From the NCBI GenBank assembly GCA_019055375.1, contig JAHQIW010003643.1, positions 230,012-294,011 on the forward strand: 64,000 bases of DNA, given 5' to 3'. The DNA is from Parelaphostrongylus tenuis (Eukaryota; Nematoda; Chromadorea; Rhabditida; Metastrongylidae). Below the pieces are notes generated by a model. That model had not been told where the DNA came from and made no database searches. It saw only the letters and a list, made by a program, of their open reading frames with translations. Both the position numbers and the translations under genes were made by a program. Below, one piece after another: positions 31,492 through 42,083 of the stretch (position 1 is its first letter; each line of letters opens with the position of its first letter).

Positions 31492-32453
31492 TCAGATCTC
31501 CAACTTGGTTCCCGAACTTGTGACATAAATACGAAAATTCATTTTCCAAATAATCGAAAGTATCAAATAACAGTAAATGAAGTATTCTCCGTCTGCCTGG
31601 ATGCAATTCTGCCAACGTTCCGGCAACAAATCAATTCCGCGCTCATACAACTCATTCTTCTATGCAAACCAAGCAGTCAATTCTCGAAGCAAATAACTGA
31701 TGTTTCGAACCCTCTTCTTGTCCAGATCAGTGCTCCAATGATCTAAAGAGATGGAAATCGGACAAAAACAGACGTCTGGCGAATATGGCGGATGATCCAA
31801 GTGCTCCCAGCCCAAAATCGGCCAACTTCTTCCTGTTTCCCTGGCAGCGCGTGGGTTTGCATTGTCTTGAAGCAAAATGGCTTGGCGACGGCGATGAGTG
31901 GAATTGCTTGCTTGCAACGGTCCAGCTGCTGAACAATATCAGCGATGATGGTCTGACCTGTTTGTAACAAGTCCCAATGAATCGGCCCACTTCGGTCCCA
32001 GAAAATGGTCAACATTACTTTTGGCGCAAATCAAATTGGTCTCGGTGTTGGTGTTCCTTGACAAAGTCGGATCTTTCTCAATCGCTTGAATGATTGCTTC
32101 TCGATCACTTTCACGCGGTCTTCCACATCTTGGTTGATCGACCAAATTAATATCTCCAGTGCGAAACTTTGTAAACCGCCATTCATACGTCGTAGTTCTT
32201 CCCACAACTTGGCGGCCTTTTGCACGTTTGATGTTGTCAAATGCAGTTTGAAAATCTTGGCCCCAATCGAAACCTGTAAGGCAGTAAGTCGCGAATGATT
32301 TCCCGTGACTGTTCCATTATTCGACAAGTATGTGCAAAAAATACCAAACGATGCGCAAGAAAATTCTGCATAAATTAGGTGGAAGAAAAATTTGTTTTGG
32401 TGGGAGAATTTATACTTCTTGGATCAAGTTCGGATACTTAGTTGGAGACCTAA
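31492..32453 (-). mobile_element. Mariner transposon with inverted ends, frameshifted transposase
   Basis: The ends are inverted: TCAGATCTCCAACTTGGTTC at the left, and the complement of GGTTCGGATACTTAGTTGGAGACCTAA (right, plus strand about 32428-32453) gives TTAGGTCTCCAACTAAGTATCC. Both are flanked by TA, the mariner target. Minus-strand transposase pieces in order are FDVVKCS-type N-terminal HTH text (32031-32327), WRFTKFRTGDINLVDQPRCG and RPRESD (the second HTH and linker), IFWDRSGPIHWD with the first and second DDE blocks, QDNANPRAARE, and HPPYSPDV. The frame is lost near 32205, 32015 and 31915, so it is inactive. Length about 960 bp, shorter than the usual 1.3 kb. Confidence 0.85.
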
Positions 32454-32769
32454 TATATTGTGCGTCAATTTGAACCCTTCAAGAACTGGATAAAGCAAGT
32501 GCCGCTGAAACGTCAGCCATCATCGGAATAAATTTTGCTATTGACACTCTCGTATCTTCCAAAAAGAAAACACTGGAAATGATGTTCGATTCCGTAGATC
32601 TCTTTCCTCTTCTCCTCTTTTAACACTTTAAACCGACTATTATAAGAATTCTTGGAATTAATAAACCCTGAGGGCATATTTTCACCTTCTAGGAAGTCTT
32701 CTATGTCACTTATTCTCCTTCAAAGACGAAACGACACCTTTCGCACCGTGCCGCGCGACGTCAAATCTC

Positions 32770-33010
32770 ACTTAGCTACTGTAATGGTAAAGTCGCGCCT
32801 CGTGCCAACGCCTTGGAGCGACTCTTCTTGCCTATCAACGTTGGTCTCTAAAGGATATAATGCCAGACACGTTTCGGCCTTCCTGCCTCATGAGTAGCAC
32901 GGTACCTTTCGGCTAATCGCCCCCCCATTACAGGGAATCGAAGCCGTACAACTTACACTCTGCGTAGGGTGGAACATCACTGTAGCATTCTTTTTTGCCT
33001 TTTAGCATCC
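32770..33010. repeat. FB1-like foldback fragment
   Basis: CCAGACACGTTTCGGCCTTCC, GCCTCATGAGTAGCACGGTACC and GGGAATCGAAGCCG match the left arm of the FB1-like elements at 25.9 and 35.0 kb. The right arm is missing. Confidence 0.55.
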
Positions 33011-33164
33011 TGGGTTTCAAATCAACGATAGTGGCGCTGTAATAAGCCTAACTTTGTAAGCAGAATCTATTCAGTATCACACAGAATCGTTTAGTGCGCC
33101 TCCGGCTCACCAAACTCATTCCCCCGGGTACGGCAAGTTGCTAATAGACATTTCGTGGAGATAA

Positions 33165-33310
33165 CAGCAGTGGTTTTACCCATTTCGGGACCATGGACCC
33201 AATCCTCTGCGTGTCTAACCTTCAGCGTGTTGCCGCTAATGGACACAACACGCTGGGGGTCAGGGACGCAGAGGATTGGGTCCACGATGCCGAAAGGGTT
33301 AAGTGTTTGG
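33165..33310. mobile_element. Palindromic element PB (TTAACCCTTTCGG ends)
   Basis: TACCCATTTCGGGACCATGG, CCAATCCTCTGCG and CAGCGTGTTG on the left pair with CAACACGCTGGGGG, CGCAGAGGATTGGG, CCACGATGCCGAAAGGGTTAAG on the right; arms of about 60 bp leave almost no loop. A second copy is at 38485-38645 and a diverged one at 52835-53115. TTAA-type termini with CCCTTT ends recall piggyBac-related MITEs, which is inference. Confidence 0.7.
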
Positions 33311-33384
33311 CGTTGATCAATTCTGCTGGTCGGATGTTGAATCTGACTTCCTTTAGCGTCGTAAGAAAAGAATAATTACGCTCT

Positions 33385-33572
33385 CTCCTTATCAATGGCC
33401 TGCGTCATCCCCGCAGTATGTCAAGTCTGTAGTAGTATTTCCGGACAAGTCTGTTACAGGGTTCACCGACCCCGAAGGATGTAAAGGCTTGATGAGCCCC
33501 GGGCGACGGCTCGAGCTGGCGAACGCCTATGCGTACCGTACGGCACTTCTAACCACTGCACCCCACGCGCTC
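33385..33572 (-). repeat. tRNA-derived SINE, family A, copy 8 (partial)
   Basis: Plus-strand landmarks GGACAAGTCTGTTACAG, TTCACCGACCCCGAAGG, GCTTGATGAGCCC, ACTTCTAACCACTGCACCCCACGCGC. The 3' half is missing. Head-to-head with the next copy. Confidence 0.7.
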
Positions 33573-33607
33573 ACCGACGAGGATACTAACTATTGGACTC
33601 TACGTAG

Positions 33608-33885
33608 GTGGGCATGTGCGGCACAGTGTCTAGACGCCCCGCGATCCACATCCGGGCGATAGTTCGATCTCGCGCCAGGGCTCACAAAGCCATAGATACT
33701 TCCGGGGTCAGTGGATTAGTACCAAATCTGTCAGAGAGGATAGCGGTTCTAAGTTCATCGCCCGGCAGATCACCGCGAGTCATCGTACAGGCCAAAGACA
33801 CATTCACTCACCCCAGGGACGCCACGAATGGAATCCAATGCATGGCGTCGCTCGGATCGAACAATCTCGAGAGCTTCATCCCCTA
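33608..33885 (+). repeat. tRNA-derived SINE, family A, copy 9
   Basis: GGGCATGTGCGGCACAGTGTC head, TAGTTCGATCTCGCGCC (B box region), CTTCCGGGGTCAGTGGATTAGTACC, CGCCCGGCAGATCACCGCGAG, ATTCACTCACCCCAGG and AACAATCTCGAGAGCTTCATCC. Full length but diverged. Confidence 0.8.
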
Positions 33886-34129
33886 GTTTCTAGCGACGAG
33901 CCACGACGATGACCCCACCCTACCTGCTCGATCGTCATCGCCGTAGCACTGCGTGGGCGGCTCCGACGCATTTTTGCGTACCGAAAATTAGTCACTGAGT
34001 GGGCGTCATCACCAGCCAGGGCCATCTGTCCTCTAGATTTCTCCTTTTATTTTCTAATTTTTCTTATTTTTTTGAAATTTTTTTTGAAGTGCACCCTCAT
34101 CGACTGTTCCAGAAACCCGCTCTGAACAT

Positions 34130-34858
34130 CCAATGTATCTTCCGTTTCGAGTGTTCTCTTGAGACCACAGCTCAAATTTCAATATGCCTGGTAATCATTT
34201 TTGAGCCAAGCATGTCAGTGGTCTGTCAGAGAGGGCTGACTAATAGAACCCGATACACGTGTTTCGATCTTGCGATCTCGCCAGTCGGGCAGTTACCCTT
34301 TCTCGTCTTTTGCTAATCTCTGTGGGTGCTTCAGTCCCCACGCTAAGAGTTAACGACAACGAACATTTTACACTCTATGTCCAGTGAAAAACTCACCAAA
34401 CGTAGAGTGTTGTACACTCCATTGTTCTTCGCTGGTATATTAGGTATATTCAATATATCATTCGTTTCGAGTGTTTTCTTAAGACCACTGATTGGCCACT
34501 GACATGCGTGGCTCAAAAATGATTGCAAGGCATATTGAATTTTGAGCTGTGGTCTTAAGAAAACACTCAAAACGAATGTTGTGATATATTAAATATATTA
34601 GCCAAAAGCAATCGGGTGTGTTACACTCTGTTTGGTGAGTTTTTCACTGGACATAGAGTGTAAAACGTTCGTCGTCGCTAACTCTTATTGTGGGGACTGG
34701 AGCACCCACACAGGATTGGCAAAAGACGAGAAAGGGTAACTGCTCGAGTGACGAGATCGCAAGATCGAAACACGTGTATCGGCTCCATAAGTCAGCCCTT
34801 TTTGACAGACTACTGACATGCTTGGTTCAAATAATGATTATCAGACATCCAATATAGT
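34130..34858. mobile_element. Foldback family FB1, longest and clearest copy
   Basis: A 730-bp inverted repeat. Left: TCCGTTTCGAGTGTTCTCTTGAGACCACAGCTCAAATTTC, CGATACACGTGTTTCGATCTTGCG, CTTTCTCGTCTTTTGC, GGTGCTTCAGTCCCC and ACTCTATGTCCAGTGAAAAACTCACC. Right, inverted: GGTGAGTTTTTCACTGGACATAGAGTG, GGGGACTGGAGCACCC, AAAAGACGAGAAAGGGTAAC, CGCAAGATCGAAACACGTGTATCGG. A third smaller palindrome (TTTCGAGTGTTTTCTTAAGACCACTG and CTGTGGTCTTAAGAAAACACTCAAAACGAA) sits at the centre, 34455-34585. No open frame of interest. Confidence 0.85.
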
Positions 34859-34959
34859 TAGTAAGAATGTCTAGAACCTTTTCGAGGTTGGTACGTGTCG
34901 CCCGCTTCCTCAGTAACCCACGCTCCACAGTGAACTCTACTTTATAGCAGGGATGGGAG

Positions 34960-35420
34960 GCGTATGTGGTGTGCGCGTGATATCGTTTTACCACCTGATT
35001 CCGATATAACATGTTCTGAGCCGTTATGAGGTCTAAGCGCCAGACAGGCGCTTGTCCGTGCCCAAGTACTCCTCAGTAGCACACAGTCCCTCGGTTCAGC
35101 AGATTCCTTGAGACTATGCTTCTCTTTGAAGGAATCGACGCCGAGTATTAGACTCACCGCAAGCTAGGTGATGGAATCTCCTGACGCTGCAGTGACTCAA
35201 CAGAAGAGCTTGTAGCTACTAAATTCGAACTATACCTCTCCATTCGATAGCATTTTGTAAGAAAGCCTAAGGTCTATAAAAAAGCAGTCGAATAGAGAGG
35301 TATGATTTATTTTAGTAGCCACAAGCTCGACTGCTGGTCTCTGCTGCAATGCTAGGGGATTCTATCACCTTACTTGCCGTATTCATTACTTCGCCGTCGA
35401 TTCCTTCACAGAGGAGTAGG
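34960..35420. repeat. FB1-like foldback element
   Basis: Outer words CTCAGTAGCACACAGTCCC, TCGGTTCAGCAGATTCC and GGAATCGACGCCGAGTATTAG lie at the left; TTCACAGAGGAGTAGG and CGCCGTCGATTCCTTCAC lie at the right. Inner arms TAGGTGATGGAATCTCC / GGGGATTCTATCACCTTA, CAACAGAAGAGCTTGTAGCTACTAAAT / TTTAGTAGCCACAAGCTCGACTG, and ATACCTCTCCATTCGA / TCGAATAGAGAGGTAT pair. Confidence 0.8.
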
Positions 35421-36305
35421 TTCTTTTCTGATTAAGAGGGAACAAATGAAAAATTGATCTCATCTTGCTGAAGAAGAACTTTTCATAGACGTGTCTAGTA
35501 ACCATTCGAAAGCTGAGACTTGAAGCTACAGCCCTAATCGCGGGTTTTTTTCAAAAACCTCTTTATAACATTGTAACATTCAAAATAAAGTCATGTTTCA
35601 TAAAACCACGTGTTTTTTCACTTATCTCGTTAATATTTCGCTGGCCAAATTCCTTCAGAGATTGCAGTATAACACACAAGCTTCAAAGAACTCAAAAATA
35701 CGTACGCTTCTTAAAAGGCTCCTTGATCTTGTGATTTTTTCTGATCTTTAGATTTGTGCTTGAGTCTCACTGGGCAGAGCTCCTTTTTTAGACTGTAAGT
35801 AATCATTTGATAGGGTAATGTTTTCTGATTCTAGTAAAGTGCTTATTTTCTGGAAGTACGCTTCAGCAGGGAAAATAAGATCAAGTTCTGCATTTTTGGC
35901 AACGCTGTTTACCGACTATCCGCAAGGTGAGGGCCGTGGCAAGGGCGGAGCGAGGCGGGACGGTCGATATTTTGTTATTCAATTGAGAATTTTTCCTCAG
36001 CTTCGAAAGAAACTCTAGACAAAACGATTGACTAAGGTACTACGAAAAATTCTCTACTTATATGCTTCTCGGTTTCCAGCGAATTATACGCGTGATAAAG
36101 TGAAGGCGAAAAACAGGTGTGGAACATAACATTTGATCTGGATGCCACAGCGTCATAGAAGGAAATTTGGTAAACCGGCAACGTGGAGCTGTAGCCCCAA
36201 GTCTCAGCTTTCGGATGGTTACTGACACTTTTACAAAAAGTTCCTCTCCAGCGAATGAGATCGGTTTTTGATTTGTTCCCTCCTAATCGGAAGGAACCGA
36301 GGAAT
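35420..36305. mobile_element. Foldback element FB2, near complete
   Basis: The left end GATTAAGAGGGAACAAATGAAAAATTGATCTCAT and TAGTAACCATTCGAAAGCTGAGACTTGAAGCTACAG pair with the right GGAGCTGTAGCCCCAAGTCTCAGCTTTCGGATGGTTACTGACAC and GAGATCGGTTTTTGATTTGTTCCCTCC. The centre carries a GC-rich AAGGCGGAGCGAGGCGGGACGG block at about 35940. Confidence 0.8.
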
Positions 36306-36470
36306 AGCCTCAAAGGATCGGCTGGACCGGAGGACTGTGCTACTGAAGAGTTCTGGTGGACGAAACAGGTGCCTGTCTAGCACCTAGACCTCACAAACGG
36401 CTCAAAGCATGTTATGTCGTGATATCACCAAAGCGTCTCTCTATCCCTATTATAGAGTTCAGTGTGGGGC
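36290..36470. repeat. FB1-like right-arm fragment
   Basis: CGAAACAGGTGCCTGTCTAGCACC, AAACGGCTCAAAGCATGTTATGTCG resemble the left arm at 34985-35060 inverted (AACATGTTCTGAGCCGTT, GCGCCAGACAGGCGC). It may be the separated partner of that arm. Confidence 0.45.
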
Positions 36471-36544
36471 GTGGGCTACTGAGGACGCGGGCGACACCGC
36501 CGAAACGTACGTATGGACTCTGACGTAACAACCTCGAAAGGTTC

Positions 36545-36770
36545 TAAACATTCTTACATCTTTCCGGGAGCGTATGCTAACCGTTGCACCACCGAGTAGT
36601 AAGGCTGTGCGAGCGTCGGTGGTGCAACGGTTTAGCTTACGCTCCAGGAAAGAGTGAGATCTGGGTTCGAATCCCGGCTGACGCAAACGTTTTTGCACAG
36701 CAGTCCACATTACTGGGTATACTATAACATCATACCACTACAAGTGGCAGTCGAATAAAAAGAATTCCGA
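36545..36770. mobile_element. Short foldback pair with tRNA-like ends (family B)
   Basis: The inverted module CTTTCCGGGAGCGTATGCTAACCGTTGCACCACCGAG is followed after about 15 bp by the direct module GAGCGTCGGTGGTGCAACGGTTTAGC, AAAGAGTGAGATCTGGGTTCGAATCCCGGCTGACGC and TTTTTGCACAGCAGTCCACATTACTGGG, then ACATCATACCACTACAAGTGGCAGTCGAATAAAAAG. The A-box and B-box motifs are well kept in the right module. Confidence 0.75.
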
Positions 36771-36936
36771 CTGATTCTTACACCTATTTTTTTTGAACTC
36801 CGTGGGAGGGCCTACCCTCCGTCTATCTTTTCGTCCTAGTCTTACTGGTACCCTTTCAGTTTGTAAGCGGCTGCTGTTCAGGTATCGGCATCATTATACC
36901 GTCGTAACTAACTGATTTCTCAGTCTGACTCTACTA

Positions 36937-39900
36937 ATGGTTGTGCGAGCATCGCTGCAGTCTTCATTCAATTTCAATCAGATCAAAACTAAAACGGTCG
37001 AGAATCTAATCTTCCAACTCATCAATGATGTAAGTGTTTTTGTTCGTAAGATCTCACATTTCATAAACGCATTGGGTCTCTCAGTGTCTTGCTAATTTTC
37101 CCGTACGCTAAACATTCGTCAAACCACGTGATGATTGGTCTTATTTCTTGTCAGGTTGTTTCATAAGTTTTGACACTCGAGCAACAAACATTATTAACCA
37201 GGTTTATTAGCCAGAAGTAGGTAATGCTGCATGAATTTGATAGCATTCGATTGCGCATTTTCTTGTGAGTATTTAGGTTTACAACTTTCCTATACTTGCC
37301 TGAAAAATGGAGCTGTCGTGAGATCAAATTCGCTTGCTACTAATGCACGAATGGCGCGTAGGGGAAATGCTGGTGAAGCGACGCGCAAGATTAATGGAAC
37401 GTGGGGTGATGGTACGGTTGCATAAAGGACGGCTAGAATTTGTGGTTCGCAAGGTTCAAAGCTGAAGAGAACAGTCTGAAGGATCAGTCGCGCTCGGGAC
37501 GTCCTTAGGAAGCTAAATTAATCTTGCGCGCCGCTTCACTAGCATTTTCCCTTTAGCTCCATTCGTGCACGACGAGCTAGTGGATTTGTTCCCACAACAG
37601 CTTCATCTTAAAGCAAATATAATCAAGTTTTATACCAAAATGCTCACAGGAAAATAAAATAAACAATTGAACGACTCTAAAATCATGCAGTTTGGACTAC
37701 GTTTGGGTAATAAAATTGGTGTTTATTTCCCGAAAGCCAAAACTTGCGGGGCTACCTAGTATTTGATACGACCCGTCTTCGCATTTGTATTTGGGGATCC
37801 CAGTACTTCTAGCATTCTTTTCGTTTCCTTGCATTTACCGCCTGCTTGAGGATTTCGTCTGTTTCATGAACGCTGTAGAATACTGGTCGGACAGACCTTA
37901 CAGTCTCGAGGATAGCCAGGATGAGGCGGTCGCTGGATAACCGCAAAGTGTTGCGTGTTAGCGGATCAAACCCCCGCCAAGCATCACTAACCACTCAGAG
38001 AGTGCCGTCTCCTTTGTTCTATAGGCAATAAGATGTTTTCTGCATTCGCTATATACGGAATTACGATTGCACTTTAGTAGCCTGTCTCAATACATTCGCG
38101 ACCGAGTTAGTTTCTTTTGTTTTTTTTTTACTAGCTAAACAAACTTGCGATTTCAAGTCTTCAGGTTATTGAAGAAATTTTTCTCTATGTTATGGGGAGG
38201 TGTGTACTATTTTTGAAATCTCAATATATATATATATATATGTATATATTGTATATGGATGTGTATATATATGTATGTATACATATATATACGTATAACT
38301 ATGTATATATACATATATATATACGTATATATATACATCTATATGTATATATATACATATATATACACATATGCATATATATATATATATATATATATAT
38401 CCTTCGCAGGTTGTATAGGTGATTCGGTTCATTGTCTCACATCCTCGTCACCAACGAAGAGTTCGGAGTTTCCATAGATTCGCTTAACCTTTTCGTGACC
38501 ATGGATCCAACTCTGTCTGCGTCTGAAACCCCCAGAGTGTTGCGCCCAACCATGGCGTTTAAAACTAGCGTGCCAATGTTGACGTAACAGCCAGGGGTTA
38601 GAGACAAGGAACGTTGGTTCCATGATCCCGAAAACGTTAACGTTGTCATGTATCTAGTTGAGTAGTCCCTCCACGAGGTTTCTGGTCGAGACGATTTTTT
38701 TTTTGCAATCTTTGAGGTAGCGTTCCTGGGCTTTCAGTTGACTGATCGCGGGGAGAGGATCTAATTAGCGCCTTGCTTATCACCTTCCTTCCTCATACTC
38801 TCCGTCGCTAACCCACCGCGCTATACGCTCCTGAATGACACAGGATAGTATTTATAGAGCTTTTTTGGATTTTTGTCACTAGTTGACGATTAATTTATGT
38901 CGGAGAGTCTTTCTCAAACAAGTCTAATTCTAATTTGCTAGTTTGGAAGACTGTAGAGTTTGATTGGCTAGCTTCAGTTTCAGTAGCTACGGTATTATTT
39001 ATTTTATTTATTAATTTCATTTATACGACTCGATGTCACAACTTTTTTCCTTGTGTGGACCCAGTACTTCTAGCATTTGATTCGTTTTTCGTATGTTTGA
39101 ATGAAAAAGGAAACTGTTCGATCATGTCTCCTTGCAATCTTGAGGATAGCCTGGCTGTGGCGTTCCATAGGGTGCTCTTATTGACTGCCGGAGAGTGTTG
39201 GGGAGTGGAGCTGGGCTCTACACGCGTCGCGTGCTAGCATCACAACCACTCGGCCACGGTGCCTCAGCTACAATATTTGCTATATTATTGGCGACCATTC
39301 AAGCTACATTATTAGCTTCGGACAATAAAGTCATCTGAGCGATTATAAGATAAAATTTCCTCAATGCGCATGTGATGAAGCTCTCTATGAGAGGAGGTAC
39401 TGTCTTTATTGAATTTGTAACTATTTAACTATTTAAACTTTTGTAGTTAAAACTGCTTATTTCTAGATCACTTCATGCATTCAAATCAATGCATATCGTT
39501 CCAAAATCTGTTAGAAATATTCCTCACACCACAAGCAATGCGAAGAAAAAAGAGTAACACTCATTGTGTTCTTCTAGGTTACTGATATTACGGAAACGTT
39601 TCCACTACAACCAGGGACAAACAGCCGAAAGTCTCGTCGTGGCCGTTGAGCGTAGTGTACAGCAATTTCTGGATCAAGGCGATGCGGCCATCCGATCGTG
39701 TCCGATGGCACATGGAACCGCGTTGGAGACATTAACTGACGCTCTTGTGGACGTGAGGGATACAGGTTAGGGCCCTCTGATTTCCCTTAGGGCTCTGAAG
39801 TCACGAGCCTTTTCTTGCTTTTATTTGTTTTTCTTTGTCTCTTCAACAGGATCTGCTGATTGGCCTGTTGTATATGAAATCTCACTCGTTCGTCAGCTCT

Positions 39901-42083
39901 GACTTTTTCATGGTGCCGCGGATTGAGAGCGCATGTGGAGCAGTGGTTAGAGGTGCCCTGCGTCGCACATGAGGTCAATGTTCCATCTCGCGCTCATGGC
40001 TCACCAAGCCATCCATCCCTCCGGGGTCGGTAAATTTGTACCAGATTAGCCTCAGACTTGTCAGGGAGGATAAGCAGCACTGACTCGGTTCAGCGGGAGC
40101 CCACCGCGAGTCATTGTAAAGGCCAGATATGCATTCAATCACCACGAACGAAGTTAAAAATTGAAGTCGAATGCATGGCGCATCCCTCGGGGATTGATCA
40201 ACGCCGAGAGCTTTATCCTTTAAACCCCCATCTCCGTGATTTTCTTTGCTTCAGCACACACGAGGTTTTTAATACAAGTTGCTTGCGGCTGCTATTACAT
40301 ATTCAGTGGATTCATAACAACAAAACGGTCAGGCTTTGAGGAAGGAAAGACTGCCGAAACGTTAGACGAGGAAACGATCTCCATTGTACTACTTTGTCCA
40401 AAATAAACTTGTATTGAAAACCTCGTGTGTGCTGAAGCAAAGAAAATCACGGAATATTTCATTCAATGCCGGGGTTAATCAATAGTCGGTCTTGGGAAAT
40501 AAGTATCTGCTAGCATAACTTGGTCTCGTTTTTTCCTTCTCGCTTTTTTGCTAGCTAGTTTTAGAATTTGGCTGGTTCATTTTGATGGCTACTTGGTGGA
40601 AAATGCGCCCTATATAGCGCTTATTAAGCGACACGTTTTCCGTTTGATTGGAGAGCTATAATTATGTGCACCTATTTCAATGCATCTCATCTATAAGACC
40701 CGAGAAAGGTGGAATCCCCCCACTGGGTCAATCTAGAAAGTATTGCTCAGTCCCTGAAAGAGAAACAAGAAATAGAAGGATTACAGGCCAGTCAATTTGT
40801 AGGAGTATACAGTTGAACGTTCGTATTGTAGTGTCCATGTCGTCCCGAACGTGTTAATAATGAAGAAAGTCTAAGACCACGCTCAAATTTCAATGGATCC
40901 TCTATTATTATTTGAGCCAACTTGTCGTGTGGTCTGGTAAGGGCTCTTGTACAGCCCGATACACGTTTTAGGTGAAATTTCGCTTGACATAGAGTGTAAA
41001 ACGTTCGTCTTCGATAACTCTCTGTAAGGGAGCAGAGCTCCCGAGAGAACTGGACTATAAAAAATATCGAAAGACGACGGGTTCTGCCCGACTGACGAGT
41101 CTGTACGGACGAGAACACGTGTATCGGCTGTACAAGAGCCCTTACCAGACCACATGACAAGTTGGCTCAAATAATCATGAAAGGATCAATAATTTGTAAA
41201 CTTAGTAACTGCACGACGAGTTTTTATTCATATCCATAGATTTTTTCTTCTAAGTTTTGGTCTTTACAGGGCAGTCAATGTTCTATGCAGGGCGTGATTT
41301 TATTCGGACAGTTCGTCATCACAACGCAGAGCATCTGCGGTTCATGCTTGGAAAAACGTTGCTGCAGGTCATTTGCTTGGGTTTTTTTCATCTTCATTTT
41401 GCTTTATATCCGTCTTCACAGTGCTTTTTTCACTGTACGGATCCCAGTACTTCTAACATTTGATTCGTTATTCGTCTTCTTCATCAAGGTCGTTAGATAC
41501 TGGTTGAGCGCCTCTTCTTTGCATTCTCGATTCCTTTCTGTGAAATTCCAGAGGGCATTCGTTGTTGACCAGTGGAGTGTGTTTGGTGGGGAGCAAGCCC
41601 GCGCCCTGTACGAGCATCATACCACTCGAGCCTTCCTCCCTGCTTGGTTTTAGGCCTTCTATTCGTGTTAGAAACCGCGATGTGTTCCTGCTTCAACTAT
41701 CCGTGGATAATCCTTATTTTTAAGGCTGTGGCACATTTTCTTATACTCGCGGATTCCGTTGATGTGGACCTGATCATAGAGGGAATTGACAAGGTTGGGA
41801 ATTTAATATGTTCCGGACGTTTTCCCTCAACATTCAATCCGCCTATACTAAATAAAGATCTGTAACCTGAAATACTGCTATTAATCGTTGTTCGTATGTA
41901 TCTGAGAAAACTCGATTGACAGGAATAGACGTCAACTGTAGTATTTAGCTAATATGAATCTTTCTTAGAGATTCGTGACGCTTTTTTTGATGGTGTTTCA
42001 AGCTGCTACGTCAAGTCAAGAAGTAAATTGACCGATATGAACTTTTTGACTTCGGAGATTGAAGAAGTGGAGGAAGTTGTCAG
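36937..42083 (+). CDS. hmp-1: hmp-1 exons 1-5: N-terminal beta-catenin-binding region
   Basis: Exon 1 reads [14 protein letters not shown] then [17 protein letters not shown], aligning with the start of alpha-catenins (human SLEIRTLAVERLLEPLVTQ). Exon 2 begins VTDITETF and SRKSRR in phase 0 and continues, one base shifted, as [20 protein letters not shown] (human LAASVEQATENFLEKGDKIA) and ALVDVRDTG. Exon 3 gives SMFYAGRDF and [11 protein letters not shown]. Exon 4 gives [16 protein letters not shown], matching the highly conserved human AVTRLLILADMADVYKL. Exon 5 gives [20 protein letters not shown]. Repeats in these introns include a mariner-derived element, SINEs and an AT-rich island. Confidence 0.85.

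Noticed and set aside
41285..41653. 122-codon frame overlapping hmp-1 exon 3
   Set aside because: It is out of frame with the alpha-catenin reading and runs through a donor site and family C repeat.
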